From positions 1 through 64,000 of the forward strand of contig NZ_AMRN01000001.1 of the NCBI RefSeq assembly GCF_000300275.1: 64,000 nucleotides of DNA. The letters run 5' to 3'. The stretch is from Thalassospira profundimaris WP0211 (GTDB lineage: Bacteria > Pseudomonadota > Alphaproteobacteria > Rhodospirillales > Thalassospiraceae). The notes under the pieces were generated by a model. That model was not told the DNA's origin. It did not search any database and was given only the letters and a program-made list of their open reading frames with translations. Positions 35,620-49,027 of this stretch are shown one piece after another. Position numbers and translations under genes: made by a program. Position 1 is the stretch's first letter; each line of letters opens with the position of its first letter.

Positions 35620-35674
35620 GAGTTCGTTTGTCCAGGTGTGTTGGACAAGGGAGCTTGCGCAAAAGCGTGAGGGA

Positions 35675-40240
<4,566 letters not shown>

Positions 40241-40269
40241 ATCGTCTCTCTCCTAATGCGGCAGCGGGC

Positions 40270-41700
40270 TTAAGCAGCAGCTTCTTTGCGCGCCAGCAAA
40301 TACTCATCAATCCGGTCAGCCGCATCACGGCCATCGCGAATTGCCCAGACCACAAGCGAGGCACCACGGGCAATATCACCCGCAGCAAACACGCCATCGA
40401 GATTGGTCATCATGGTGCGGAAGTCGATCTTGACCGTGCCCCAGCGCGACACACCCAGTTCCGGTGCATCAAACAGGGTCGGCAGGTCTTCGGGTTCGAA
40501 ACCAAGCGCCAGGATGACCATGTCGGCATCCATGGTGTAGCTTGAACCTTCGATGATTTCCGGGCTCTGACGGCCACCGGCATCCGGGGCACCAAGGCGC
40601 ATCTTGACCGCACGCACACCGGTTACCTTGTCATCGCCGACAAAGGCTTCGGGGTTGGTCAGCCAGACAAACTCGACACCTTCTTCCTCGGCATTGGCCA
40701 CTTCGCGCTGCGAGCCCGGCATGTTTGCACGGTCACGGCGATAAAGACACTTAACCGATTTGGCACCCTGACGGATCGCGGTACGGACACAGTCCATGGC
40801 GGTATCACCACCACCGATCACGACAACATTCTTGTCCTTGGCATTGAGTGTTCCGTCTTCGTAAGCCGGAACCGTGTCACCCAGGCCATGGCGGTTGGAC
40901 GTGGTCAGATATTCAAGTGCCGGATAGACATTGCCAAGGCCGGCACCGGGCAGCTTCAGTTCGCGGGCCTTGTAAACGCCGGTCGCGATCAGAACGCTGT
41001 CGTGTTTCTTGCGCAGGTCATCAAGGGTCGCATCACGGCCAACCTCGAATTCGGTGTGCATGACAACACCACCTTCTTCGAGAAGCTTCACACGGCGTTC
41101 GACGACATCCTTTTCAAGCTTGAAGCCCGGAATACCATAAACCAGCAGCCCGCCCATGCGGTCATAACGGTCATAGATGTGGACTTCATATCCTTTGAGG
41201 CGCAGCTGTTCGGCCGCGGCCATACCACCCGGACCACCGCCGATGATGCCAACCGACATGCCATTTTCCTTGGCCGGTTTCGGCGGCTTCACCCAGCCAT
41301 TCGCAAAGGCGGTGTCGGTGATGTATTTTTCAACAGAACCGATGGTAACAGCGCCGTGGGTCGACTGTTCGATCACACAATTGCCTTCACACAGGCGGTC
41401 CTGCGGGCAGATGCGACCGGTGACTTCGGGCATGTTGTTGGTTGCAGCCGAGATGGCATAAGCCTCTTCAAGGCGACCTTCGGTGGTCAGGCGCAGCCAA
41501 TCGGGGATGTTATTATAGAGCGGGCAATGCGCCTGGCAGAATGGCACACCACACTGCGAGCAGCGCGATGACTGATCGGCGGCACTATTGTCATCAAACG
41601 GTGCATAAATTTCGTTGAAATCCGTGCGGCGCTCGGACGCTTCTCTTTTGTGCGGATATTTTTGTTCAAGATGAACAAATGTCAGCATCTTTTCTGTCAT
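40270..41700 (-). CDS. gltD: Glutamate synthase small subunit
   Basis: GltD supplies electrons from NADPH through FAD and iron-sulfur clusters to GltB. The 476-aa protein has the N-terminal cysteine clusters (CSQCGVPFCQAHCPL; CPQDRLCEGNCV), an FAD-binding motif (GGGPGGMAAAEQL) and an NADPH-binding motif (VIGGGDTAMDCVRTA), and ends with the second FAD segment (GVFAAGDIARGASLVVWAI). ATG 41700 is preceded by AGAGGG at 5 nt; a longer frame upstream is not conserved. It is the promoter-proximal gene of the gltDB operon. Confidence 0.97.
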   Translation of the reverse strand: MTEKMLTFVHLEQKYPHKREASERRTDFNEIYAPFDDNSAADQSSRCSQCGVPFCQAHCPLYNNIPDWLRLTTEGRLEEAYAISAATNNMPEVTGRICPQDRLCEGNCVIEQSTHGAVTIGSVEKYITDTAFANGWVKPPKPAKENGMSVGIIGGGPGGMAAAEQLRLKGYEVHIYDRYDRMGGLLVYGIPGFKLEKDVVERRVKLLEEGGVVMHTEFEVGRDATLDDLRKKHDSVLIATGVYKARELKLPGAGLGNVYPALEYLTTSNRHGLGDTVPAYEDGTLNAKDKNVVVIGGGDTAMDCVRTAIRQGAKSVKCLYRRDRANMPGSQREVANAEEEGVEFVWLTNPEAFVGDDKVTGVRAVKMRLGAPDAGGRQSPEIIEGSSYTMDADMVILALGFEPEDLPTLFDAPELGVSRWGTVKIDFRTMMTNLDGVFAAGDIARGASLVVWAIRDGRDAADRIDEYLLARKEAAA

Positions 41701-41781
41701 GACGGCCCTCTGGAAGGGTTTTATGTTGCGGGTTTTGCTCTGTATACGTGTCGAACAGGCAAGAATCCAGCACAAAATATC

Positions 41782-41808
41782 ATTTAGGTCAATATTACTG
41801 ACTTAAAT
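41782..41808. promoter_or_regulatory. Candidate operator upstream of gltD
   Basis: ATTTAGGTCA-N7-TGACTTAAAT is an inverted repeat matching at 9 of 10 positions in an AT-rich stretch, 82 nt upstream of the gltD start. Its position suits a nitrogen- or amino-acid-responsive regulator; which one is unknown. Confidence 0.45.
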
Positions 41809-41870
41809 ATCCAGACAAATTTTCCGGTTTTTCAGAGGAGGCCTTGGAAAATGACCGCAACATTGTTTCA

Positions 41871-41891
41871 ATAGTACCATAACGGTACTAT
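41871..41891. promoter_or_regulatory. Palindromic operator candidate upstream of uppP
   Basis: ATAGTACC-ATAAC-GGTACTAT is a perfect 8-bp inverted repeat with a 5-nt spacer, about 75 nt before the uppP start and about 170 nt before gltD on the other strand. The form resembles TetR/MarR-type operators. Confidence 0.45.
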
Positions 41892-41965
41892 TTATGCGTT
41901 TCGCCAAAATGGGCTAAACTGCTATAAGCGATCAGTTTTTGCAGCGAACAGCCACAGAGGCGGGC

Positions 41966-42796
41966 GTGACCCTACAGCACATTATTCTTCTGGCGATCGT
42001 TCAAGGGATCACCGAATTTCTCCCGATCAGTTCATCTGGCCACCTTGTCCTGGCCCCTGCCCTTACCGGAAGCGCGGATCAGGGTTTGTTGGTAGACGTT
42101 GCGGTGCATGTCGGTACTTTGGCTGCTGTTTTGATCTATTTCTGGCGTGATGTGTTTGCCATGCTTGGCGGATTCGTCCGGCTGTTTACCGGGCGAATCA
42201 ACCCCGGTGCCCGCCTTGCCCTTCATATCGTACTTGCCACCATCCCGGTGATTGCCGTCGGATTCTATTTCAAGGTTTCCGGGATCGAGGAACAGCTGCG
42301 CTCTGTTGAAATCATTGCCTGGACCACGCTTGGCTTTGGGATCTTGCTTTGGCTTGCCGACAAGGTCGGCATGACGATCAACCGTCTTGAACATATGCGC
42401 TGGGGCGGTGCCCTGTTCATCGGGCTTGCACAGGTTCTGGCCCTTGTGCCGGGTACCAGCCGGTCAGGCATCACCATGACGGCTGCGCGCTTCATGGGCT
42501 ATGAACGATCAGACGCAGCACAGTTTTCAATGCTGATGTCGATCCCGGTCATTCTCGGTGCCGGGTTGCTGGCAGGGATCGATTTGCATCAGACGGGTGA
42601 CATCAACCTGACCGAAGACGTCCTTCTTGCAGCGGGTCTGTCATTTATCACCGCCCTGATCGCCATCGCCCTTCTGATGAGCTGGCTGAAACGATCCAGC
42701 TTCACGCCCTTTGCGATCTATCGCATTTTGCTGGGCGGCGGACTTCTGGTGTGGATTTACGTCTATGGCGGTGCGCCCCTTCCGTTCCTGAGCTGA
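41966..42796 (+). CDS. uppP: Undecaprenyl-diphosphate phosphatase
   Basis: UppP (BacA) recycles undecaprenyl pyrophosphate to the monophosphate lipid carrier for cell-wall synthesis; overproduction gives bacitracin resistance in other bacteria. The 276-aa polytopic protein has both signature motifs: QGITEFLPISSSGHL near the N-terminus and LVPGTSRSGITMT in the second half, with the catalytic Glu, Ser and Arg residues. GTG 41966 with AGAGG at 5 nt gives the usual short N-terminus; a TTG nine codons upstream is less likely. Confidence 0.95.
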   Translation: MTLQHIILLAIVQGITEFLPISSSGHLVLAPALTGSADQGLLVDVAVHVGTLAAVLIYFWRDVFAMLGGFVRLFTGRINPGARLALHIVLATIPVIAVGFYFKVSGIEEQLRSVEIIAWTTLGFGILLWLADKVGMTINRLEHMRWGGALFIGLAQVLALVPGTSRSGITMTAARFMGYERSDAAQFSMLMSIPVILGAGLLAGIDLHQTGDINLTEDVLLAAGLSFITALIAIALLMSWLKRSSFTPFAIYRILLGGGLLVWIYVYGGAPLPFLS

Positions 42797-42834
42797 TCAA
42801 CCACCACCGTCCAACGCAGACCCAAGAGCCCCAC

Positions 42835-43374
42835 ATGTTTTTACGTCCCCTTGACCCGGCGGCAGATGGCGCCGCATTGCACCGCATTTTTGGTGATCCG
42901 GATTGTTGTACCTGGCTTCCTGACCCGGCCTTTGCCGATCTTGATGCGACGATTGCCAAATTGCGCGAATGGACAACCGGGTTCGAGGCTACATCATGGG
43001 TAATCTGCGAGACACCGGATGGACCTGCCCTTGGGCGTATTGCGCTTTATAATGTCGGGCGTGACGAAGATGTCTGGGAAGCGGCCTGCATGGTGACCCC
43101 GGCCGCGCGCGGTCGGAATTATGCCGCACGTGGTCTTTATGCCGCGATCCGGTATCTGTTTGAAAACACCACCGCGCGCCGGGTGTTTGCCGATATCGAC
43201 CCGGACAATCACGCGTCGATCAGAACATTTGAAAAGCTGGGCTTCACCCGCGAGGGTGTTCTGCGCGGCGAGTGGCAAACCCATATCGGCATTCGTGATT
43301 CGGTGATTTTCGGGCTGCTGCGTACTGACAGCCTGACCGATATTGCCAACCCGCCTGAATTAATCACCGCCTAG
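42835..43374 (+). CDS. GNAT-family N-acetyltransferase
   Basis: A 179-aa acyltransferase of the RimJ/RimL type. The acetyl-CoA-binding loop is RGRNYAARGLYAAIRYLFE, and the later VFADIDPDNHASIRTFEKLG with FTREGVLRG is typical of the ribosomal-protein/aminoglycoside branch. The substrate is not predictable. ATG 42835 follows uppP by 38 nt; the frame upstream of it overlaps uppP and is not conserved. Confidence 0.88.
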   Translation: MFLRPLDPAADGAALHRIFGDPDCCTWLPDPAFADLDATIAKLREWTTGFEATSWVICETPDGPALGRIALYNVGRDEDVWEAACMVTPAARGRNYAARGLYAAIRYLFENTTARRVFADIDPDNHASIRTFEKLGFTREGVLRGEWQTHIGIRDSVIFGLLRTDSLTDIANPPELITA

Positions 43375-43397
43375 GCTGGTGTTTTTCCGGGCCGGGA

Positions 43398-43673
43398 TCA
43401 GTCCTGCCAGATCGGACCGCCGGACAGGACGATCTGGGCGCGCGCCGGATCTTCGGGGGCGTAATCCGACTCCTCGACAAAGCGCATCAGAAACGGTTCG
43501 TGTGACAGCAGGAATTCAAGCGCACCACACTGCACCTCGTTCGAGGCGATCCCGGCTTTGAGATCATCAAGCCCCATGCCGGTTTGCGCGATCAACCCCT
43601 GAAGCAATTCGTCGTCGCCCGCGATATGAGCGATGGCGCGAATGGCGAGAGTTTCAGCTGCTTCCTTGTTCAT
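43398..43673 (-). CDS. DUF3572 family protein
   Basis: A 91-aa protein, MNKEAAETLAIRAIAHIAGD then LQGLIAQTGMGLDDLKAG, matching the alphaproteobacterial DUF3572 family of about 90 residues and unknown function. It is soluble and helical. ATG 43673 gives the family length; a longer frame overlaps the neighbouring gene. It is convergent with the acetyltransferase gene. Confidence 0.8.
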   Translation of the reverse strand: MNKEAAETLAIRAIAHIAGDDELLQGLIAQTGMGLDDLKAGIASNEVQCGALEFLLSHEPFLMRFVEESDYAPEDPARAQIVLSGGPIWQD

Positions 43674-43701
43674 ATGTGCGAATGCCTGCGTGATAGAACT
43701 G

Positions 43702-44094
43702 TTATTTGAACCATTTTGCCTTGGACAAGGCGCGCCAGACAACAAGACCGGCAATCACGATGACGCCAGCGGCAATTGCGCCCAAGCCATTGCCCGCCAC
43801 CAGCACAAGCCCCCAGAAGCCGACCGTCCCAAAGCCAATTGCCAGACTGAGGAAGGCGGACTTGGTCAGGGTGTCCTGATTTTTCTGGGCCATTTCGGCG
43901 CGCTTGATTTCATCGACGATCTCATACCAGGCCAATTGCTGCCAACGGGAATATTTCAGCCCCTTGCTCGGCCCCTTGCGGAGGAATTCATCAAGCTGTT
44001 TGACGATATTGGCTGCGCGCTCTTCGGGGGCAACATATTTGCCAATCCGCTCCTTCTTGCGCGGGCCTTCGTCTTCTTGGTCTGGTAACGGCAT
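43702..44094 (-). CDS. Small membrane protein of unknown function
   Basis: A 130-aa protein. The N-terminal 70 residues are charged (RKKERIGKYVAPEERAANIV, then LRKGPSKGLKYSRWQQ), followed by two membrane helices (about 78-98, 100-120: FLSLAIGFGTVGFWGLVLVA; GLGAIAAGVIVIAGLVVW). ATG 44094 is preferred to a GTG five codons earlier. It lies 28 nt upstream of the DUF3572 gene on the same strand. Confidence 0.75.
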   Translation of the reverse strand: MPLPDQEDEGPRKKERIGKYVAPEERAANIVKQLDEFLRKGPSKGLKYSRWQQLAWYEIVDEIKRAEMAQKNQDTLTKSAFLSLAIGFGTVGFWGLVLVAGNGLGAIAAGVIVIAGLVVWRALSKAKWFK

Positions 44095-44164
44095 AGGGCA
44101 GCCTGACACGTGATTGCGGCGATGCGTTATGGATAGGCGGCATCTGCTTTACATCCGGTAAACA

Positions 44165-46906
44165 TTACCCTGTCTTGCGTTTCTGCCAGTGTCGCAGGCA
44201 AGCCTTTTCAATCTCGACCAGCACAAAGACGCTGAACCCGACCCCGACGGCCATCGCCCAGCCAAGCGGCGGGATGGCGACACTTTCAAACAGATACTGC
44301 ATCGGCGGGGCATAGGTGTAGATCAGCTGGAAAAGCACGACCAGTGCGACCGCAATCAACACCGCCCGACTGCCCAAAAGCCCTTGTCTGTTGAATGCCG
44401 ATGCGGTCAGGAAACGCGCGTTGAACAGATAGAACAGTTCAAACATCACAAGCGTGTTGACCGCGACCGTGCGCGACACTTCAATATCCGCCCCACGGTT
44501 CTGGGACCAGACAAACACGCCGTACACACCGGCCACGAGAATGAGCGAGACAAAAATCGTCCGCCAGATCAGAAAGCCCGAGAGTAACGGCGCATCGCGC
44601 CTGCGCGGTTGACGTTTCATGACGTTATCTTCAGCCGGCTCAAAGGCAAGCGCGAGGGCGAGTGTGACCGCCGTGATCATATTAACCCACAGGATTTGCG
44701 GCGCGGTGATCGGTAACAGCTGGCCCAGGGCCAGCGCCATGACAATGGTCAGGGCCTCCCCACCGCTGCTGGGCAGGATGAACAGGATCGATTTGACCAG
44801 ATTGTCGTAAACCGTTCGGCCTTCTTCGACCGCGGCGGCGATCGAGGCAAAATTGTCATCGACCAGCACCATTTCGGCGGCTTCCTTGGCGGCCTCGTTG
44901 CCCTTTTGGCCCATGGCAACGCCGACATCGGCGCGCTTAAGCGCCGGGGCGTCATTAACGCCATCGCCGGTCATGGCAACGACATGGCCCTCTGCCTGCA
45001 GGGCCTTGACCAGACGCAGCTTATGTTCGGGACTGGTGCGGGCAAAAACATGGGACTTTTGGGCGACGGCGCGCAATGCGTCATCATCAAGCCCGTCAAG
45101 CTCATGGCCGCTGACCACAGGTTCGCCATCGCCAAGGCCCAGTTGCCGGGCAATGGCACCGGCCGTGATCGCATGGTCGCCCGTGATCATTTTAACCGCA
45201 ATCCCGGCGGCACGGCATTTGGCAACGGCGGCGATGGCTTCGTCGCGCGGCGGATCGACAAGGCCATAAAGGCCGATCAATACCAGATCCTGTTTGACGT
45301 CGTCAAAGACCAGCTGATGATGGCCGTTATGGGTCGGGCGGAAGGCAAGTGCCAGCACCCGCTGGCCATTTTCGGCCATTTCCTGCATGCGGGCTTCCCA
45401 ATAGGGACGATCCAGGACTTCCTGATAATCCGGCCCGCCTTGCGAGCTGCACATGCCCAAAATACGTTCCGGCGCGCCTTTGACATAGATGAAGCCATGC
45501 CCCTCTGCATGGTGATGCAGGGTCGCCATGAAACGATGTTCGGATTCAAACGGGATGACGTCGTGGCGCGGCAGTTGACGGTTTTCGGTGCCGGGTTCCA
45601 GTTTCGCCTTCATGGCAAGGGCAACCAGTGCGCCTTCGGTCGGATCGCCATCAACCGACCATTGGCCATCCGTTTCATGCAGACCGGCATCACTACACAG
45701 CAACGCCCCACGCGCCATTTCGGTCAACCCTGGATGATCCCCGAGCGTGACCGGCTTGCCGTCCAGTTCAAACCCACCTTCGGGGCGGTATCCTGTGCCG
45801 GTGACAGCATAAAGATGCTTGCCGGTAGCAACGGATTGCACCGTCATTTCATTGCGCGTAAGCGTACCGGTCTTGTCCGAGCAGATGACACTGACCGATC
45901 CCAATGCCTCCACCACTGGCAGGCGGCGAATGATCGCACGCCGTGCGGCCATGCGTTGCACGCCGGTGGCAAGGGCGATGGTCATGATCGCCGGCAGGCC
46001 TTCGGGGATGGCGGCGACGGCGAGCGCGACCGCACCGACAAACATGTCAGCCGCCCCGCGCCCATGCACCCAGACACCAATGGCAAAGGTGACAAAGGCC
46101 ACCGCCATGATGGCGGCACTGAGTTTACGCCCGAAGGTCGACATTTGCCGCAGTAGCGGCGTGGTAAGGGTGGTGACTTCAGACAAAAGCGCACTGATAC
46201 GGCCGATTTCGGTTTTGGCACCGGTGGCAACAACCACGCCGCAGCCCTGCCCATGGGTAACCATGGTGCCGGAATAGGCCATGGAAAAACGATCACCAAG
46301 TGCCGCGTCCGCGGCCACGGGGGAGACGGCCTTATCGACGGGGACAGATTCGCCCGTCAGGATGGCTTCCTGAATTTGCAGGCCCTTGACCCGGATCAGA
46401 CGCACATCAGCCGGGACCTTGTCCCCCGATTGCAAATGGATGATATCGCCCGGCACGACGTCTTCGGCGGGGATTTCGATTTTACGCCCGGCCCGCTCGA
46501 CGATGGCGGCAAGCGAAAGCATATTACGGATTGCTTCAAGCGCGCTTTCGGCCCGGCCTTCCTGCACGAAACCGATGATGGCATTGATCACCACCACCGC
46601 CAGAATGACCGACGTGTCGACCCAATGTGCCAGTGCCGCCGTGACGACAGCCGCCAGCAGCAGGACATAAATCAGCACATTGTTAAACTGCGACAAAAAC
46701 CGGATCAGCGGCCCACGCCGACGCGGCGGATCAAGCCGGTTGGGACCATATTGCGCCAGACGTTCGGATGCTTGTTCTGCATCAAGGCCTTGCGGGCTTG
46801 TTTGGAAATCTTCAAGGGCCTGATCGGCGGGTAGTGCGTGCCATGCGCCGTCCTGCTGGATCGGGACACCCGAAAGTTCTGTGGCTTTGGCAGCGACTTT
46901 GTTCAT
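44165..46906 (-). CDS. P-type cation-transporting ATPase (P2-type, Ca2+-like)
   Basis: A 913-aa P2-type pump. It has the N-terminal cation-ATPase domain, four plus six membrane helices, the actuator motif TGES (184-187), phosphorylation site D344 in CSDKTGTLT, the KGAPE nucleotide-binding motif and the hinge MTGDGVNDAPALKRADVGVA. M4 reads AIPEGLPAI as in SERCA-type Ca2+ pumps. M6, however, reads NMITAVTLAL in place of the NLVTDG of Ca2+ pumps, so the conserved aspartate is missing and the ion may not be Ca2+ (inference). A tiny membrane peptide frame lies 89 nt upstream on the same strand. Confidence 0.93.
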   Translation of the reverse strand: MNKVAAKATELSGVPIQQDGAWHALPADQALEDFQTSPQGLDAEQASERLAQYGPNRLDPPRRRGPLIRFLSQFNNVLIYVLLLAAVVTAALAHWVDTSVILAVVVINAIIGFVQEGRAESALEAIRNMLSLAAIVERAGRKIEIPAEDVVPGDIIHLQSGDKVPADVRLIRVKGLQIQEAILTGESVPVDKAVSPVAADAALGDRFSMAYSGTMVTHGQGCGVVVATGAKTEIGRISALLSEVTTLTTPLLRQMSTFGRKLSAAIMAVAFVTFAIGVWVHGRGAADMFVGAVALAVAAIPEGLPAIMTIALATGVQRMAARRAIIRRLPVVEALGSVSVICSDKTGTLTRNEMTVQSVATGKHLYAVTGTGYRPEGGFELDGKPVTLGDHPGLTEMARGALLCSDAGLHETDGQWSVDGDPTEGALVALAMKAKLEPGTENRQLPRHDVIPFESEHRFMATLHHHAEGHGFIYVKGAPERILGMCSSQGGPDYQEVLDRPYWEARMQEMAENGQRVLALAFRPTHNGHHQLVFDDVKQDLVLIGLYGLVDPPRDEAIAAVAKCRAAGIAVKMITGDHAITAGAIARQLGLGDGEPVVSGHELDGLDDDALRAVAQKSHVFARTSPEHKLRLVKALQAEGHVVAMTGDGVNDAPALKRADVGVAMGQKGNEAAKEAAEMVLVDDNFASIAAAVEEGRTVYDNLVKSILFILPSSGGEALTIVMALALGQLLPITAPQILWVNMITAVTLALALAFEPAEDNVMKRQPRRRDAPLLSGFLIWRTIFVSLILVAGVYGVFVWSQNRGADIEVSRTVAVNTLVMFELFYLFNARFLTASAFNRQGLLGSRAVLIAVALVVLFQLIYTYAPPMQYLFESVAIPPLGWAMAVGVGFSVFVLVEIEKACLRHWQKRKTG

Positions 46907-46995
46907 GGCGATGCTGGCCTGTTGATGGCGTGAATACGCACATCACAGATCATATCGCACTGCAGCATCTCATACAAGAAGTCACCGATTGATCA

Positions 46996-47052
46996 TCAGG
47001 TTACGACCAGTGCGGCGGCGGCAATGACACCAATGGCAATCAAGTGAACCAT
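46996..47052 (-). CDS. Possible membrane micropeptide upstream of the P-type ATPase
   Basis: An 18-codon frame (MVHLIAIGVIAAAALVVT; two codons more if ATG 47058 is used) predicts a single hydrophobic helix. AGGAG lies 7 nt before ATG 47052, an excellent start signal for such a short frame. It is on the same strand as the ATPase, whose start is 89 nt downstream. KdpF and the eukaryotic regulins show that such peptides can be P-type ATPase subunits, but nothing here proves function. Confidence 0.4.
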   Translation of the reverse strand: MVHLIAIGVIAAAALVVT

Positions 47053-47201
47053 CTTCATTCTCCTGCATTGGGGATAAAACAACACCCACAGCAAACCTGT
47101 GCCGGGATGCTTGCAGGATGAAATACAAAGCAGAGGATTTGATGACAGTAATTCGGCAATTTGGTGCCGGGACCGTAAACAGGGTCCGTTTGCCTGTGCG
47201 C

Positions 47202-47288
47202 TGGTGCGGGCGGCCGGACTTGAACCGGCAAAGCCTTAGGGCTGACGGATTTTAAGTCCGCTGCGTTTACCAATTTCGCCACGCCCGC
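47202..47288 (-). tRNA. tRNA-Leu (anticodon UAA)
   Basis: On the minus strand an 87-nt cloverleaf begins GCGGGCG and ends CGCCCGCACCA, with CCA encoded. The anticodon stem-loop reads GGACT-TAA-AATCC, anticodon UAA. A long variable arm (GCCCTAAGGC) marks it as class II, consistent with leucine. The T-loop is GGTTCAAGTCC. Confidence 0.96.
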
Positions 47289-47488
47289 GACGCGCGTTAG
47301 GACCGGCCAAAGCCGGTGCAAAGCGTTCTAGCGCGGCTTGGTTTTTGACGCAACATTCTATTGGCGCTAATCGGCACCTTTGCGCGGCTAAACAGCAATG
47401 GGGCAGAACTGCCCGTGTTTCTCCATATTCCGTGCATTTTCGTCTGCCATGCTGGACCACTGACCCAAACAGTCACGTTTAAAGTCAG

Positions 47489-48892
47489 ATGCACAGGCGT
47501 TTTCAAGCTGCCGTGATTGCCACGGTCTGTCTGGCGGCCGTTACCTATATCCTTCGACGGGAGATAAGCCAGCCGCCCATAATACCGCAGGCCTTTGCCC
47601 GCGATGATGCCGCACGGCCTGATGCACCGGTATTGCGCAACAAGACAACCACCCGGACCGCAAATCAGCAGCGCCACATGAACCGCCTGTATGACAAGAT
47701 GGACGAAGACCTATATGACAGCCGGGTCGCGCCCTTGCTGTTTGATGGCTTCCTTTCTCCGCCGCAACAGGCCACCGAACATCTGCAATTTGGCATGGGC
47801 ACCCCAACGCCCAGCGAAATTCTGGCCGGTCGCAATGCGCTTTCATCGCTTGCGCGCAAGCTTGACCTTGATAGTGCGGCGGGGACGTTCCCGACCCAAT
47901 CGCGCAGCGTGCATGCACCGATCAGTATCTGGCTTGCGGGCAATCATTCAGAACTTGAAAACCGCATCACCGGGTCGGGCTATGATCCGGGCCTCAGTGG
48001 CGACACCATCTCGATTGATAGCGGTGTGGATTATCTGATTGATGACGGGCTTGTGCTTGGCATCGGAGTTGGCTGGGGCAGCACGGTTGGCGAATCCGGT
48101 ACCCGGCAATTGGGCTATCGCGAGAACAATCTTGCCCTGTCGCCCTATTTCGTCTCGCGGGTGACAGACTGGTTTAACCTGCGCGGCAGCATCAGCCTTG
48201 GCCAAAGCACCATTCGCCAATCCCCGATTGGCCCGGTGCCAGATAACCTGCGCTATGCCGAACGGCTTGATAGCACCAGCATTTCAAACAGCATCGGTTT
48301 TGGCACCGACTATGAGTTTGGCGCGGTGCCGCTGCGCATCCAGCTTGATGGTGACATCACCACCGCGCGTGAATATGTTGATGCGGCGCGCGCCACCAGT
48401 GGCGGACTTGTGCCGGGAAGCATTGCGACCACGCAGCTTTTTGACGCCTCGGTCGAGGCGCGTTATCGCCTTGGCTTTGGCAATCATGAAATCATTCCGT
48501 TTGCCGGGCAGGACGAAACCATATCGCTTCTGAACCAGAATTACGGGCGCAGCGGATCGACGCGATATTATGCTGGTGCCGACTATGCCTATGATCCACT
48601 GAGTTTTGATCTCAGCATTCAGGGGTTTCGCGATATCGCCACCGGGTCTGAGGACATTACCGGCATTCGATCGGAGTTTTCCCTGATCCATGATGTGGCA
48701 CAGTCATCCATGACGCTTGAGCCGTTTGTCAGCATTGAAAGCACCAATCTTTATCTTGATACCGGGGGTGGTATTACCCAGCAATGGGGCAGTTTCCCCG
48801 CCAGTGTCAGTTTCGAGTTGCGGCGAAAACTGAGTTATGAAGTCTCGCACGGCAACTATACCGGTTTTCTGACCATAGATGTGCCGTTCTAG
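47489..48892 (+). CDS. Outer-membrane beta-barrel protein (autotransporter-barrel-like)
   Basis: A 467-aa exported protein. The first 22 residues (MHRRFQAAVIATVCLAAVTY) form a signal or anchor; about 100 residues of polar sequence follow. From about residue 150 onward alternating beta strands dominate (LVLGIGVGWGSTVGES, YFVSRVTDWFNLRGSISLG, NSIGFGTDYEFGAVPLRIQL) and the chain ends in GFLTIDVPF with a C-terminal phenylalanine, the BAM-recognition signature of outer-membrane barrels. It resembles autotransporter beta domains, but there is no long passenger. Cargo or function unknown. Confidence 0.8.
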   Translation: MHRRFQAAVIATVCLAAVTYILRREISQPPIIPQAFARDDAARPDAPVLRNKTTTRTANQQRHMNRLYDKMDEDLYDSRVAPLLFDGFLSPPQQATEHLQFGMGTPTPSEILAGRNALSSLARKLDLDSAAGTFPTQSRSVHAPISIWLAGNHSELENRITGSGYDPGLSGDTISIDSGVDYLIDDGLVLGIGVGWGSTVGESGTRQLGYRENNLALSPYFVSRVTDWFNLRGSISLGQSTIRQSPIGPVPDNLRYAERLDSTSISNSIGFGTDYEFGAVPLRIQLDGDITTAREYVDAARATSGGLVPGSIATTQLFDASVEARYRLGFGNHEIIPFAGQDETISLLNQNYGRSGSTRYYAGADYAYDPLSFDLSIQGFRDIATGSEDITGIRSEFSLIHDVAQSSMTLEPFVSIESTNLYLDTGGGITQQWGSFPASVSFELRRKLSYEVSHGNYTGFLTIDVPF

Positions 48893-49027
48893 GATTGCTT
48901 AAGCGCATGGTGCGCAAAAATCGGCTGTGATGGATCGATGAGATCATCTTGCTATTGGCGATAGCGACGCTGACAGGTAGGGTGCAAAACAATTGAGATT
49001 TACCTCGCATTTCATCAGGCCCGCGCC

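Noticed and set aside
44906..46156. 416-codon plus-strand frame opposite the P-type ATPase
   Set aside because: Antisense shadow of a conserved ATPase; no independent evidence of coding.
47055..47321. Minus-strand open frame at the tRNA locus
   Set aside because: It reads through the tRNA-Leu gene and is not coding.
48893..49027. Cobalamin riboswitch before bluB
   Set aside because: The gap is short and lacks the conserved B12-box sequence.
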